Numbered from the stretch's first letter, positions 19,022 to 27,856 are shown. The stretch: 55,572 nt of DNA from Bradyrhizobium pachyrhizi (GCF_001189245.1 NZ_LFIQ01000083.1:51596-107167); one strand, 5' to 3'. Program-made: numbers and translations. Notes: generated by a model not told the origin, from the letters alone.

Positions 19022-19384
19022 CTAGGCAAGGTAATTGCCTTCGAGTGCCGGCATGATGTCGAGCACTTCGAAATAGTGGTCCCAGAACCTCGTCTCGCGC
19101 AGGTGGTCGCAGAACCACGCCCAGGCCGAGAGGTCATCGGTCTCGCAGATCATGACGTCGGTCGCCCTGGTCGAGAAGGCCTCCGGCTCGAACCAGCGCA
19201 CCTTCAGCTCCGGACGGCGCCGGAGCAAAGGAATGACCTCCTCGTGCAGGAAGGCGAGGCGCTGCTCGGTCTTCAGATCGAGCCAGTGCCGCGTGGTCTT
19301 GACCATGACGAAGATATGAAACCTGTGCGGATCGTCCTCGTGCTCGGGAAGCACGGGAGACGAGGTCGTTTGCAGTGTCACCAT
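19022..19384 (-). CDS. Darcynin family protein (unknown function)
   Basis: The 120-residue protein matches what I recall of the darcynin family: FHIFVMVKTTRHWLDLK near the start, then EAFSTRATDVMICET, LRETRFWDHYFEV and a C-terminal MPALEGNYLA. It has no signal or membrane segment and looks like a small alpha/beta barrel-type protein, related in style to ABM or NIPSNAP folds. No biochemical function is established that I know of. A good ribosome binding site (AAAGGAGAA) precedes ATG 19384. A TetR-family gene leaves in the opposite direction with a dyad between them, so repression by that regulator is likely. Confidence 0.75.
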   Translation of the reverse strand: MVTLQTTSSPVLPEHEDDPHRFHIFVMVKTTRHWLDLKTEQRLAFLHEEVIPLLRRRPELKVRWFEPEAFSTRATDVMICETDDLSAWAWFCDHLRETRFWDHYFEVLDIMPALEGNYLA

Positions 19385-19413
19385 TGATCGGTTCTCCTTT
19401 CACGGCCATAATG

Positions 19414-19427
19414 TGAGTAATTGCTCA
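19414..19427. promoter_or_regulatory. Candidate TetR operator, TGAGTAATTGCTCA dyad
   Basis: A near-perfect 14-base dyad lies in the 68-bp gap between darcynin and the divergent TetR gene. Its half sites are TGAG and CTCA around AATT. Position, symmetry and A/T centre suggest the operator of the adjacent TetR protein, which would control both genes. Confidence 0.6.
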
Positions 19428-19452
19428 TATTCCACAACTCGCGTTTTGGGAG

Positions 19453-20085
19453 ATGCCCGCCATGCCGCCGAAGCGGCGCACAAAGGCCCGCAAACAGCCG
19501 CTTCAGCAGCGTTCGCGGGAAACCGTGGCGGTGATTCTGGAAGCGGCGGCTCGCGTTTTGGAAGCGCGCGGGCTCGAGGGATACAACACCAACGCGGTCG
19601 CCGAGCGCGGCGGGATCAGCGTCGGCTCGGTGTACCAGTACTTCCCGAACAAGGACGCCCTGACGCTGGCTTTGATCACGAGGTTCGAGGACGCGCTGCT
19701 GGCGAAAGTACGAGATGCGGTTGCGGCATCCGAGGGCAAGAGCCTGACGGCGTCGCTCAACCTGATCGTTCGGGCGCAGCTCGAGGCGCATGCCGAGCGG
19801 GCCGGGCTCAATCGCATTCTGGAGGCCGAGGAGGATCGCCTGCGCCCGGCGTCATCGGGCACGTCAGCGGCCGGCGAATTGAAGGAACTGGTCGCCGACC
19901 TGCTGGCGCGGCATCGTCGTGAGATCGCAAGGCCAGTCGACGACGACGCCGTCGAGGATCTGATCGTGATCAGCCGCGCCATGGTCGACCACGCGCTTCA
20001 AAACGACCTCTCGCAGGCTGCGGCCACCCGGCGGGTGCTGCGCGCCATCGAGGGATATCTGTTCGGTCCGCGGCCGGACTCTTGA
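19453..20085 (+). CDS. TetR-family transcriptional regulator
   Basis: The 210-residue protein has a classic N-terminal TetR helix-turn-helix (residues about 20-65: RETVAVILEAAARVLEARG, then ISVGSVYQYFPNKDAL). The C-terminal ligand domain is variable. It is divergent from darcynin and 73 bp upstream of a DHA2 efflux pump on the same strand, so it may regulate both. The first ATG is used; ATG 19462 is two codons after it and equally possible. Confidence 0.88.
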   Translation: MPAMPPKRRTKARKQPLQQRSRETVAVILEAAARVLEARGLEGYNTNAVAERGGISVGSVYQYFPNKDALTLALITRFEDALLAKVRDAVAASEGKSLTASLNLIVRAQLEAHAERAGLNRILEAEEDRLRPASSGTSAAGELKELVADLLARHRREIARPVDDDAVEDLIVISRAMVDHALQNDLSQAAATRRVLRAIEGYLFGPRPDS

Positions 20086-20158
20086 CGCTTCCGGCAAGGC
20101 CGCTTCGCATACGCATCATGCAATGCCGCGGCTGGGGAACGGGATGCCGGCGTAGTAC

Positions 20159-21595
20159 ATGGCGGTCCCGGAGACATTTTCAGGCATGCTCGAGAAGACC
20201 CCGACCACCGCGGCAGCGACGCCGATCACCGATGGACTGCCGGATGGATTGCCTTGGGAACGCCGCCGCTGGGCGGTGGCCGCGATCTTCACGGCGCTGG
20301 CGATGGCCTCGCTCGATACCGCGATCGCCAATATCGCGCTGCCGGCGATCGCGAGCGATCTGCATGTCAGCCCTGCGGAAGTGGTCTGGGTGGTCAACGT
20401 CTATCAGATCGCGCTGGTAGCGACGCTGCTGCCGCTCGGCGCGCTCGGTGAAATCGTCGGCCATCAGCGGATCTATCTCGGCGGCCTGCTGCTGTTCACA
20501 TTGGCGTCACTCGGCTGCGCGCTGGCATGGTCGCTGCCGAGCCTCTTGGTCGCACGCACCTTGCAGGGGCTCGGCGCCAGCGGCCTGATGAGCGTCAACA
20601 CCGCGCTGGTGCGCTTCGTCTATCCAAGCCGGATGCACGGCCGCGGCTTCGGCCACAATGCGCTCGTGGTCGCGACCGCCTTCACGCTGGGGCCGACCAT
20701 CGCCTCCGGAATCCTCGCGCTCGGCCCATGGCCCTGGCTGTTCGCCGTCAACATTCCCTTTGGCGTCGTCGCGTTGCTGATCGGCATGAAGACGCTGCCG
20801 ACGACGCCGCGCGCCACCCACGCTTTCGATTTCACCGGCGCGGCGCTGGCCTGCGCGTGCCTCGGCCTCTTCATCATCGGCATCGGCAGCGCCGCGCACA
20901 AGGCCGCGCCGGTGCTTGTCATCGCCGAGCTTGTCGGCGCGCTGGTGATCGGCTGGATACTGACCCGGCGGCATGCCGATCATCCGGCGCCGATGCTGCC
21001 GATCGACCTGTTCCGGCGGCCGATCTTCGCGCTGTCCGCCGCGACCGCCGTCTGCTCATTCGCTGTGCAGGGCCTCGCCTTCGTATCGCTGCCGTTCTAC
21101 TTCGAGGACATATTGCACCGCTCGCAGGTCGAGACCGGCTTCTTCATGACGCCCTGGCCGCTGGTGGTCGCCTTCATGGCGCCGATCGGCGGCCGGCTGT
21201 CGGACCGCTATCCAGCCGGCATCCTCGGCGGCATCGGCATGCTGCTGCTGGGACTTGGTATGGTGCTGCTCGCGACCCTGCCGGCCGAGCCCAGCGTCAC
21301 CAACATCGTCTGGCGCACGATGATCTGCGGCATCGGCTTCGGCTTCTTCCAGACCCCGAACATGAAGGCGATCATGTCGAGCGCGCCGTCGCATCGCAGC
21401 GGCAGCGCCAGCGGCATCGTCGCGACCGCGCGGTTGACCGGGCAGACCACCGGCGCCGCCCTCGCCGCGCTCTGCTTCGCGCTGGCCGATCGTGAGGGCG
21501 CCACTGTAGCGCTGGCGCTGGGTGCCGGATTTGCCGCGGTCGGCAGCGTCATGAGCTTCCTGCGTTTGGCGGTCGCTTCGCCGCAAAAGTCATGA
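20159..21595 (+). CDS. Major facilitator superfamily drug transporter, DHA2 (EmrB/QacA) type
   Basis: The 478-residue membrane protein has about 14 hydrophobic helices, the DHA2 layout for proton-coupled export. Motifs include LDTAIANIALPAIASDL in helix 1 and the helix 2-3 loop GEIVGHQRIYLGG, a variant of motif A. The N-terminal 40 residues are hydrophilic; ATG 20186 is an alternative start. It follows the TetR gene and may be its target. Substrate unknown. Confidence 0.87.
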   Translation: MAVPETFSGMLEKTPTTAAATPITDGLPDGLPWERRRWAVAAIFTALAMASLDTAIANIALPAIASDLHVSPAEVVWVVNVYQIALVATLLPLGALGEIVGHQRIYLGGLLLFTLASLGCALAWSLPSLLVARTLQGLGASGLMSVNTALVRFVYPSRMHGRGFGHNALVVATAFTLGPTIASGILALGPWPWLFAVNIPFGVVALLIGMKTLPTTPRATHAFDFTGAALACACLGLFIIGIGSAAHKAAPVLVIAELVGALVIGWILTRRHADHPAPMLPIDLFRRPIFALSAATAVCSFAVQGLAFVSLPFYFEDILHRSQVETGFFMTPWPLVVAFMAPIGGRLSDRYPAGILGGIGMLLLGLGMVLLATLPAEPSVTNIVWRTMICGIGFGFFQTPNMKAIMSSAPSHRSGSASGIVATARLTGQTTGAALAALCFALADREGATVALALGAGFAAVGSVMSFLRLAVASPQKS

Positions 21596-21748
21596 CAGGT
21601 ATGCAGCGCGCACAGTCCGCGGCCAAACACCACAGCATCAACTTTCTTTCGCGCTGCGAGCGCATTTTCTTGATTTGAACCGTTCCAGTTTCAAGGCCAA
21701 CATCGTGCTGCAGTCCGGTCGGAGGATCGGACCATTCAGGGGATCGCG

Positions 21749-22198
21749 ATGGCAAACCTCAAGATTAACGGCAAGACAATCACTGTAGACGTCGAGGACG
21801 ACACGCCACTGTTGTGGGCTATCAGAGAGAACGTCGGACTGACGGGGACCAAATACGGCTGCGGCATTGCCCAATGCGGCGCCTGCACCGTGCATATCGA
21901 CGGGGTCGCGATGCGCTCCTGTGGCGTGACGGTGAGCGAAGCGGCCGGCAAGGAGATCACCACGATCGAGGGTCTCGCGGCGGGCGGCGTGATGCACAAG
22001 GTGCAGCTCGCCTGGATCGCCAGCGACGTGCCGCAATGCGGCTACTGCCAGAGCGGCATGATCATGGCCGTCGCGGCGCTCTTGAAGGACAATCCGAAGC
22101 CGACCGACGACGACATCAACGACGCCATCACCAATATCTGCCGCTGCGGCACCTTCCAGCAGGTGCGCGAGGCGATCCATGCTGCCGCGAACGCATAA
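21749..22198 (+). CDS. (2Fe-2S) subunit of a xanthine-oxidase-family hydroxylase, IorA-like
   Basis: The 149-residue protein carries two [2Fe-2S] sites: a plant-ferredoxin-type site ([17 protein letters not shown], residues about 38-54) and a helical site (CGYCQSG and CRCG). This is the small subunit of isoquinoline 1-oxidoreductase-type molybdenum hydroxylases, passing electrons from the Mo subunit encoded 10 bp downstream. There is no separate FAD subunit, so the final acceptor is probably a cytochrome or azurin. It is the first gene of a cluster that continues into sulfur-oxidation genes. Confidence 0.88.
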   Translation: MANLKINGKTITVDVEDDTPLLWAIRENVGLTGTKYGCGIAQCGACTVHIDGVAMRSCGVTVSEAAGKEITTIEGLAAGGVMHKVQLAWIASDVPQCGYCQSGMIMAVAALLKDNPKPTDDDINDAITNICRCGTFQQVREAIHAAANA

Positions 22199-22208
22199 GG
22201 ACGCAGCG

Positions 22209-24395
22209 ATGAACCAGCACGTCATGCCAAAGCTCAATCGCCGCGCCTTCGTGATCGGCACCGCAACCGCCAGCGCCGGCCTCGCGCTCGGCCTCGATCT
22301 GCCGTTCGGCGGCCCCGCCGTGGTGCGCGCGGCCGACGGCGCGCCCGAGGTCAACGCCTGGGTCGTGATCCGGCCCGACGACACCGTGGTGATCCGCATC
22401 GCCCGCTCCGAAATGGGCCAGGGCACGCTCACCGGCCTCGCCCAGCTCGTCGCCGAGGAGCTGGAATGCGACTGGTCGAAGGTCACGACCGAATATCCGA
22501 CGCCGGGCCAGAGCGTCGCCCGCAAGCGCGCCTGGGGCGATTTCTCGACCGGCGGCAGCCGCGGCATCCGCACCTCGCAGGACTATGTCCGCAAGGGCGG
22601 CGCCACTGCGCGCTTGATGCTGATCCAGGCGGCAGCCAACGAGTGGAAGGTGCCGGCCTCGGAGTGCAAGGCCGCCAACAGCGTCATCACCCACACACCC
22701 TCGGGCAAGACGACGACCTACGGCAAGGTCGCGGAAGCCGCGGCCAAGCTCGAGCCGCCGGCCGACGTCAAGCTGAAGGACCCGAAGGACTGGACCATCG
22801 CCGGCAAGGGCCTGAAGCGGCTCGACACCGTCGACAAGACCACCGGCAAGATGGTCTACGGCATCGACGTCAAGCTGCCGGGCATGCTGAACGCCGCGAT
22901 CAAGGATTGCCCGGTGTTCGGCGGCAAGGTGAAGAGCTTTGACGAAGCCAAGATCGCCGGCATGAAGGGCGTCAAGAAGGTGGTGCAGGTCGGCGAAAGC
23001 GCCGTTGCCGTCGTCGCCGACACCTGGTGGCACGCCAAGACCGCGCTGGACGCGCTGCCGATCGTCTGGGACGAAGGCCCTAACGCCAAGGTCTCCAGCG
23101 AGACGATCGCGACATGGCTCGCCGAAGGTCTCGACAATGCGCAGCCGGCCTATGTCGGCAACCAGAATGGCGACGCCAAGGCGGCGATCGCCAGCGCTGC
23201 CAAGAAGGTCGAGGCGGTCTACAGCTATCCCTACCAGAACCACGCCACGATGGAGCCGATGAACGCCACCGTGCTCTACACGCCCGACAAATGCGAGGTG
23301 TGGTGCGGCACGCAGAATGGCGAGGCGGCATTCGCGGCGGCGCTCGAGGCCTCCGGCCTGCCGGCGGAGAAGGTCGACGTGCACAAGCTGATGCTCGGCG
23401 GCGGCTTCGGCCGGCGCGGCATGACCGACTATGTGCGGCAGGCGGTGGCGATCGCCAAGCAGATGCCGGGCACGCCGATCAAGCTGCTGTGGTCGCGCGA
23501 AGAGGACATGCAGCACGGCAAGTATCACCCGATCACGCAATGCAAGCTGACCGGTGCGTTCGATGCCGACAACAATCTGGTCGCGTTGCACTACCGGCTG
23601 TCGGGTCAATCCATCCTGTTCTCGGTGCGCCCGGAAGCGCTGCAGAACGGCATGGACCCCGCCGCGTTCCAGGGCGTCGCGCAAGCCGGCGAGGCCGCGA
23701 TCGGCTATTCGGTGCCGAACCTGCTGGTCGAGCATTCGATGCGCAACCCGCACGTCCCGCCGGGCTTCTGGCGCGGCGTCAACGTCAATCACAACGCGAT
23801 CTACATGGAATGCTTCATGGACGAGTTGGCGCTGGCAGTCGGCCAGGACCCGCTCGAATTCCGCCGCAAGCTGATGGGCAAGCACCCCAAGCATCTCGCC
23901 GTGCTCAACGCCGTGGCCGAGAGGATCGGCTGGGGCACGCCGGCGCCGCAGGGCGTCTATCGCGGTATCGCGCAGGTGATGGGCTATGGCAGCTATGTTG
24001 CCGGCGCCGCCGAGATCTCGGTGACCGACGGCAGCAAGATCAAGGTGCATCGCATCGTCGCCTCCACCGACCCCGGCTATGTCGTCAACCCGGCGCAGGT
24101 CGAGCGGCAGATCGCGGGCTCCTTCGTCTACGGCCTCAGCGCGCTGTTCTACGGCGGCTGCACCGTGAAGGACGGCCGCATCGAGCAGACCAATTTCGAC
24201 ACCTACAACTCGATGCGCATCAACGAAATGCCGAAGGTGGAATCGGTGATGGTGCCGAGCGGCGGGTTCTGGGGCGGCGTCGGCGAGCCGACCATCGGCG
24301 TCGCGGCGCCGGCGGTGCTCAACGCCTATTTCGCCGCGACGGGAAAGCGCATCCGCAGCTTCCCGCTGCGCAACCAGAACATCAGCTTCGCCTGA
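22209..24395 (+). CDS. Molybdopterin subunit of isoquinoline-1-oxidoreductase-type hydroxylase (IorB-like), Tat-exported
   Basis: The 728-residue protein has a twin-arginine leader (KLNRRAFVIGTATASAGLAL), so it folds with its cofactor and is moved to the periplasm. Molybdopterin-binding blocks include SEMGQGTLTGLAQLVAEEL, GGGFGRRG and GVGEPTIGVAAPAVLNAY near the C-terminus. The length is normal for IorB-type single-chain subunits. The start at 22209 is the ATG just before the Tat motif. Family members hydroxylate N-heterocycles or oxidise aldehydes; the substrate here is unknown. It lies 56 bp upstream of a sulfide-dehydrogenase flavoprotein and may share its transcript. Confidence 0.87.
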   Translation: MNQHVMPKLNRRAFVIGTATASAGLALGLDLPFGGPAVVRAADGAPEVNAWVVIRPDDTVVIRIARSEMGQGTLTGLAQLVAEELECDWSKVTTEYPTPGQSVARKRAWGDFSTGGSRGIRTSQDYVRKGGATARLMLIQAAANEWKVPASECKAANSVITHTPSGKTTTYGKVAEAAAKLEPPADVKLKDPKDWTIAGKGLKRLDTVDKTTGKMVYGIDVKLPGMLNAAIKDCPVFGGKVKSFDEAKIAGMKGVKKVVQVGESAVAVVADTWWHAKTALDALPIVWDEGPNAKVSSETIATWLAEGLDNAQPAYVGNQNGDAKAAIASAAKKVEAVYSYPYQNHATMEPMNATVLYTPDKCEVWCGTQNGEAAFAAALEASGLPAEKVDVHKLMLGGGFGRRGMTDYVRQAVAIAKQMPGTPIKLLWSREEDMQHGKYHPITQCKLTGAFDADNNLVALHYRLSGQSILFSVRPEALQNGMDPAAFQGVAQAGEAAIGYSVPNLLVEHSMRNPHVPPGFWRGVNVNHNAIYMECFMDELALAVGQDPLEFRRKLMGKHPKHLAVLNAVAERIGWGTPAPQGVYRGIAQVMGYGSYVAGAAEISVTDGSKIKVHRIVASTDPGYVVNPAQVERQIAGSFVYGLSALFYGGCTVKDGRIEQTNFDTYNSMRINEMPKVESVMVPSGGFWGGVGEPTIGVAAPAVLNAYFAATGKRIRSFPLRNQNISFA

Positions 24396-24451
24396 TCAAA
24401 CCGGAAGCGGCGGCCCGACCGGCCGCCGCTTCCCTTTACGGATTCTCGTGC

Positions 24452-25723
24452 ATGGCCGTCACGCGTCATCGGACGCGCAGGGATGTGATCCGTGGCGCCG
24501 CTGCCGTCGCAGCGGCTGCCTTGGCGCGTCCGGCGTTGGCGCAGGCGGCGCCGCGCATCGCGGTGATCGGCGGCGGCTTCGGCGGCGCGGCCTGCGCGCG
24601 GGCGCTGCGGCGGCTCGACACAAAGCTTCAGGTCACGCTGATCGAGCCGAACAGGACTTTCACCGCCTGCCCGTTCAGCAACGAGGTGATCGCAGGTCTG
24701 CGCGAGCTTCCCGCACAGCAATTCAGCTATGACAAGGTTGCTGCCGACGGCATCACGGTCGCCGCACAGGCGGCCACTAAGGTCGATGCCCAGGCGCGCA
24801 GCATCGCGCTCGCTGACGGCACGACGCTGTCCTATGACCGGCTGGTGCTGGCCCCCGGCATCGACATGCGCTTCGACGCCCTCTCCGGCTATGACGAGGC
24901 AGCGGCCGAGAAGATGCCGCACGCCTGGAAGGCCGGCGAGCAAACCCTGCTGCTGCGCAGGCAGCTTGAAGCCATGGACGATGGCGGCCTCGTCGTGATC
25001 GCGGTGCCGGCTGCGCCGCTGCGCTGTCCGCCCGCGCCTTACGAGCGCGCCAGCCTGATCGCGCATTATCTGAAGGCGAACAAGCCGAAGTCGAAGATCC
25101 TGGTGCTCGACGCCAAGGACAATTACTCGCAGCAGAAGCTGTTCGAGAAAGCCTGGGCGGAGCTCTATCCCGGCATGATCGAACGGATCGCGCTGTCGCA
25201 AGGCGGACGGGTGACGTCGGTCGATCCGGCGACCAATGAGATCGTCACCGACTTCGGCAACTACACCGCCGCGGTCGCCAATGTGATCCCGCCGCAAAGG
25301 GCCGGCCGCATCGCTGACATCGCCGGAGCCGCCGACCACACCGGCTGGTGCCCGATCGATCCCGTCACCTTTGCTTCAAAGCTCGTGCCCAACATCCACG
25401 TCATCGGTGATGCCGCGATCGCCGGCGGCATCCCGAAATCCGCCTCCGCGGCGGCGGCGCAAGGCCGCGCCTGCGCGGCGGCGATCGTGAGCGCGCTGGC
25501 CGGCAAGGCGCCGGAGACGCCGCGGCTCGATGGTGCCTGTTACAACACGGTCGCGCCGGGCTACGCCTTCTCGTTGAGGGGCATCTATCAGCCCAAGGAA
25601 GATCAGTACGCCGAGGCGGAGGTGACCACGAGCCCGGTCGACGCGCCGCGCGAGGTGCGCCAGCAAGAAGCTCACCAAGCGCTCGACTGGTTCAAGAGGA
25701 TCACGGGAGATGCCTTTGGCTAG
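24452..25723 (+). CDS. Flavocytochrome c sulfide dehydrogenase flavoprotein subunit (FccB/SoxF-like)
   Basis: The 423-residue FAD protein has an RR-containing export signal (TRRDVIRGAAAVAAAAL, ending ALAQA) and the FAD motif IAVIGGGFGGAACARAL. The redox-active cysteines of sulfide dehydrogenases appear in RCPPAPYERAS (about residue 193) and GWCPIDPVTF. The predicted role is periplasmic sulfide oxidation to sulfur or polysulfide, passing electrons to a c-type cytochrome. No FccA-type dihaem partner is adjacent; the next gene, overlapping by 14 bp, is the monohaem SoxX. The frame extends far upstream through the Mo gene but the Tat start is clear. Confidence 0.87.
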   Translation: MAVTRHRTRRDVIRGAAAVAAAALARPALAQAAPRIAVIGGGFGGAACARALRRLDTKLQVTLIEPNRTFTACPFSNEVIAGLRELPAQQFSYDKVAADGITVAAQAATKVDAQARSIALADGTTLSYDRLVLAPGIDMRFDALSGYDEAAAEKMPHAWKAGEQTLLLRRQLEAMDDGGLVVIAVPAAPLRCPPAPYERASLIAHYLKANKPKSKILVLDAKDNYSQQKLFEKAWAELYPGMIERIALSQGGRVTSVDPATNEIVTDFGNYTAAVANVIPPQRAGRIADIAGAADHTGWCPIDPVTFASKLVPNIHVIGDAAIAGGIPKSASAAAAQGRACAAAIVSALAGKAPETPRLDGACYNTVAPGYAFSLRGIYQPKEDQYAEAEVTTSPVDAPREVRQQEAHQALDWFKRITGDAFG

Positions 25724-26165
25724 GCTCGCCCTCACAATGCTTCTCGCCGCGGGACTGTTCGCGGCGTGCTGGCCCGCCGACGCCGAGGAGCTACGGCCCT
25801 ACACCGTCGTGGGCGATGCGATTCCAGCCTCGCTGACGGGAACCAAGGGCGATGTCGCGCGCGGCCGCGCGCTGATCGTCGAGCGTTCCTCCACTTGCAT
25901 CCTCTGTCACAGCGGCCCATTTCCCGAGCAGGCGTTCCAGGGCGACCTCGCGCCGAACCTCGCCGGCAGCGGCAGCCGCTGGTCGGAAGGACAGTTGCGG
26001 CTCCGTCTGGTCGATGCGTCGCATCTCAACGCGGCGACGATCATGCCGTCCTACTATCACGTCGAAGGGCTCGTGCGGGTCGGCACCTCCTGGCGCGGCA
26101 GGCCGATCCTGTCGGCGGAGCAGATCGAGGATATCGTGGCTTACTTGACGACACTGCGGAACTAG
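25710..26165 (+). CDS. soxX: Sulfur-oxidation c-type cytochrome SoxX
   Basis: The 151-residue protein has a cleavable signal peptide (hydrophobic stretch to about residue 24) and one haem motif, CILCH, near residue 62. The motif NLAGSGSRWSEGQLRLRLVD and the distal methionine region TIMPSYYH match SoxX. SoxX pairs with SoxA to load thiosulfate sulfur onto SoxY. It overlaps the flavoprotein gene, precedes SoxY by 9 bp, and its SoxA partner is three genes downstream. Confidence 0.87.
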   Translation: MPLARLALTMLLAAGLFAACWPADAEELRPYTVVGDAIPASLTGTKGDVARGRALIVERSSTCILCHSGPFPEQAFQGDLAPNLAGSGSRWSEGQLRLRLVDASHLNAATIMPSYYHVEGLVRVGTSWRGRPILSAEQIEDIVAYLTTLRN

Positions 26166-26174
26166 GACCAAGCG

Positions 26175-26639
26175 ATGGCGAATTCGGACCACACCACACG
26201 CCGGACGTTTCTGAGCCTGACTAGCGGCGCCGCCGCGCTGGTGATCGTGCGCCCCGTGGACGCAACGCCGGCGATGCTGTCGGCCGCGGTCCGCAATGTC
26301 GTCGGCGAGGCCGATGTGCACACCGGCAAGGTCAAGCTCGACATTCCGCCGCTGGTCGAGAACGGCAATACGGTGCCAATGACGATCAGCGTCACCAGCC
26401 CGATGACGGCGGACGAGTATGTGAAGAGCATCCATGTCTTCAACGAGAAGAATCCGCAGCCGAACATCGGCAATTTTTATCTCGGGCCGCGCGCCGGACG
26501 CGCGCAGGTGTCGACCCGCATCCGCCTCGCCGACAGCCAGAAGGTCACCGCCATCGCGCGGCTGTCCGACGACACGTTCTGGTCGGCAACCGCCGACGTC
26601 GTGGTGACGCTCGCCGCCTGCACCGAGGAGGCGATCTGA
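26175..26639 (+). CDS. soxY: SoxY-like sulfur carrier protein, atypical C-terminal arm
   Basis: The 154-residue protein has a twin-arginine leader (TTRRTFLSLTSGAAAL) and the immunoglobulin-like SoxY core (KLDIPPLVENGNTVPMTI, IHVFNEKNPQPNIGNF). SoxY carries sulfur on a C-terminal cysteine in a flexible GGCGG tail. Here the tail reads TLAACTEEAI: the cysteine remains but is flanked by alanines and followed by five residues, so the standard tail is lost. It may be a diverged paralogue with another partner or function. Its stop overlaps the SoxZ start. Confidence 0.85.
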   Translation: MANSDHTTRRTFLSLTSGAAALVIVRPVDATPAMLSAAVRNVVGEADVHTGKVKLDIPPLVENGNTVPMTISVTSPMTADEYVKSIHVFNEKNPQPNIGNFYLGPRAGRAQVSTRIRLADSQKVTAIARLSDDTFWSATADVVVTLAACTEEAI

Positions 26640-26959
26640 TGCCGTCGGCCCTGATCAATGTTCCGGCCAAGGCCAAGCGCGGCAGCGTCATCGAGATCAA
26701 GACGCTGATGTCGCACATCATGGAAACCGGCTACCGCCACACGGCCTCAGGCAGCGTTGTGCCGCGCGACATCATCACGAGCTTCATTTGCCGCTTCAAT
26801 GGCAAGGAAGTGTTCCGCGCCGATCTTTATCCCGCGATCGCGGCCAATCCGTTCATCACCTTCTTCACGACGGTAACCGAGAGCGGCAAGTTCGAATTCG
26901 AATGGATCGGCGACAAGGGATTTTCGGAGACCACGCAGGCTTCGATCACGGTCGAATGA
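26639..26959 (+). CDS. soxZ: SoxZ, partner of the SoxY carrier
   Basis: The 106-residue protein has no signal of its own, as expected for SoxZ, which travels with Tat-exported SoxY. Motifs SHIMETGYRHTASGSVVPRD, FNGKEVFRADLYPAIAANPF and EFEWIGDKGF fit SoxZ. It overlaps soxY by one base (TGATG) and soxA by four (ATGA), so the three are translationally coupled. Confidence 0.9.
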   Translation: MPSALINVPAKAKRGSVIEIKTLMSHIMETGYRHTASGSVVPRDIITSFICRFNGKEVFRADLYPAIAANPFITFFTTVTESGKFEFEWIGDKGFSETTQASITVE

Positions 26960-27729
26960 AGATTGCCGTCTGCATCGCGCTGCTGACGGCGATGGCGGGC
27001 GCCGCGCTCGCGACCGAGATCCCGCGATCCGAACGCCGCTCCGGCTACAGCTTCATGAGCGCGGACAGCAAGGCAATGCAGGACGAGGACACCGCCAATC
27101 CCGGCATGCTGTCCGTGCTCGACGGCGAGACGCTGTGGATGCGCAAGGCCGGCGCCGCCAACAAGGCCTGCGCCGACTGCCACAACGACGCCCGCGTCAG
27201 CATGAAGGGCGTCGCGGCGCACTATCCGGCCTTCGACAAGGCGCTGGGCAAGCCGGTCGACCTCGAGGGACGGATCAACCTCTGCCGGACCAACCACCAG
27301 CAGGCCACGCCCTTCGCCTATGAAAGCCGTGAGCTGCTGGCGCTGACCGCCTATGTCGCACGGCAATCGCGCGGCATGCCGATTACGGCCGGCGGCGATC
27401 CGGAGCTCGCGCCCTTCGTCGAACAGGGCCACGCGCTGTTCATGCAACGGCAGGGCCAGCTCAATCTCGGCTGCACCAGTTGCCACGATGATAACTGGGA
27501 CAAGAAGCTCGCGGGCAGCGCGATCACGCAAGCGCAGCCGACCGGCTATCCGCTGTACCGGCTGGAATGGCAGGCGCTCGGATCGTTGCAGCGGCGGCTG
27601 CGCGCCTGCATCACCGGTATCCGCGCGCAGGCTTATGATTACGGCTCGCCCGAACTGGTCGAGCTCGAGCTCTATCTGATGACGCGAGCGCGCGGCATGC
27701 CGGTCGAGACGCCGGCGGTCAGGCCCTAG
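26956..27729 (+). CDS. soxA: SoxA, dihaem cytochrome of the L-cysteine S-thiosulfotransferase
   Basis: The 257-residue protein has a short signal peptide (to ALAT) and two haem motifs, CADCH (about residue 71) and CTSCH (about residue 173). The catalytic cysteine lies in RRLRACITGIRAQ near residue 218. It therefore belongs to the dihaem SoxA class. With SoxX it would join thiosulfate to SoxY. No soxB or soxCD follows; a palindromic repeat closes the operon. Confidence 0.88.
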   Translation: MKIAVCIALLTAMAGAALATEIPRSERRSGYSFMSADSKAMQDEDTANPGMLSVLDGETLWMRKAGAANKACADCHNDARVSMKGVAAHYPAFDKALGKPVDLEGRINLCRTNHQQATPFAYESRELLALTAYVARQSRGMPITAGGDPELAPFVEQGHALFMQRQGQLNLGCTSCHDDNWDKKLAGSAITQAQPTGYPLYRLEWQALGSLQRRLRACITGIRAQAYDYGSPELVELELYLMTRARGMPVETPAVRP

Positions 27730-27735
27730 CGCCAA

Positions 27736-27838
27736 CCCTCAGGGTGAGGAGCGCGAAAGCGCGTCTCGAACCATGAGGCCCCAGTCGGGCCTCGCCCTTC
27801 GAGACGCTTGCTGCGCAAGCTCCTCAGGGTGAGGAGAT
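27736..27838. repeat. Dispersed palindromic repeat, CTCAGGGTGAGGAGCGC family, copy 2
   Basis: CTCAGGGTGAGGAGCGCGAA...GCGTCTCGAA at the left and CCCTTCGAGACGC...CTCCTCAGGGTGAGGAG at the right make an imperfect palindrome. It lies between the convergent soxA and ferredoxin reductase genes and probably ends both transcripts. Confidence 0.6.
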
Positions 27839-27856
27839 GGAGTTACTGCGTAGCGG

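Noticed and set aside
22128..24050. A 640-codon minus-strand frame across the Mo hydroxylase
   Set aside because: It is a shadow of the IorB-like gene, which has a Tat signal and molybdopterin motifs on the plus strand.
21749..24395. IorAB-like genes as a second nicotinate dehydrogenase
   Set aside because: The large subunit lacks the cytochrome domains of NicB, has a Tat signal, and no GTATAC operator precedes it; the substrate is left open.
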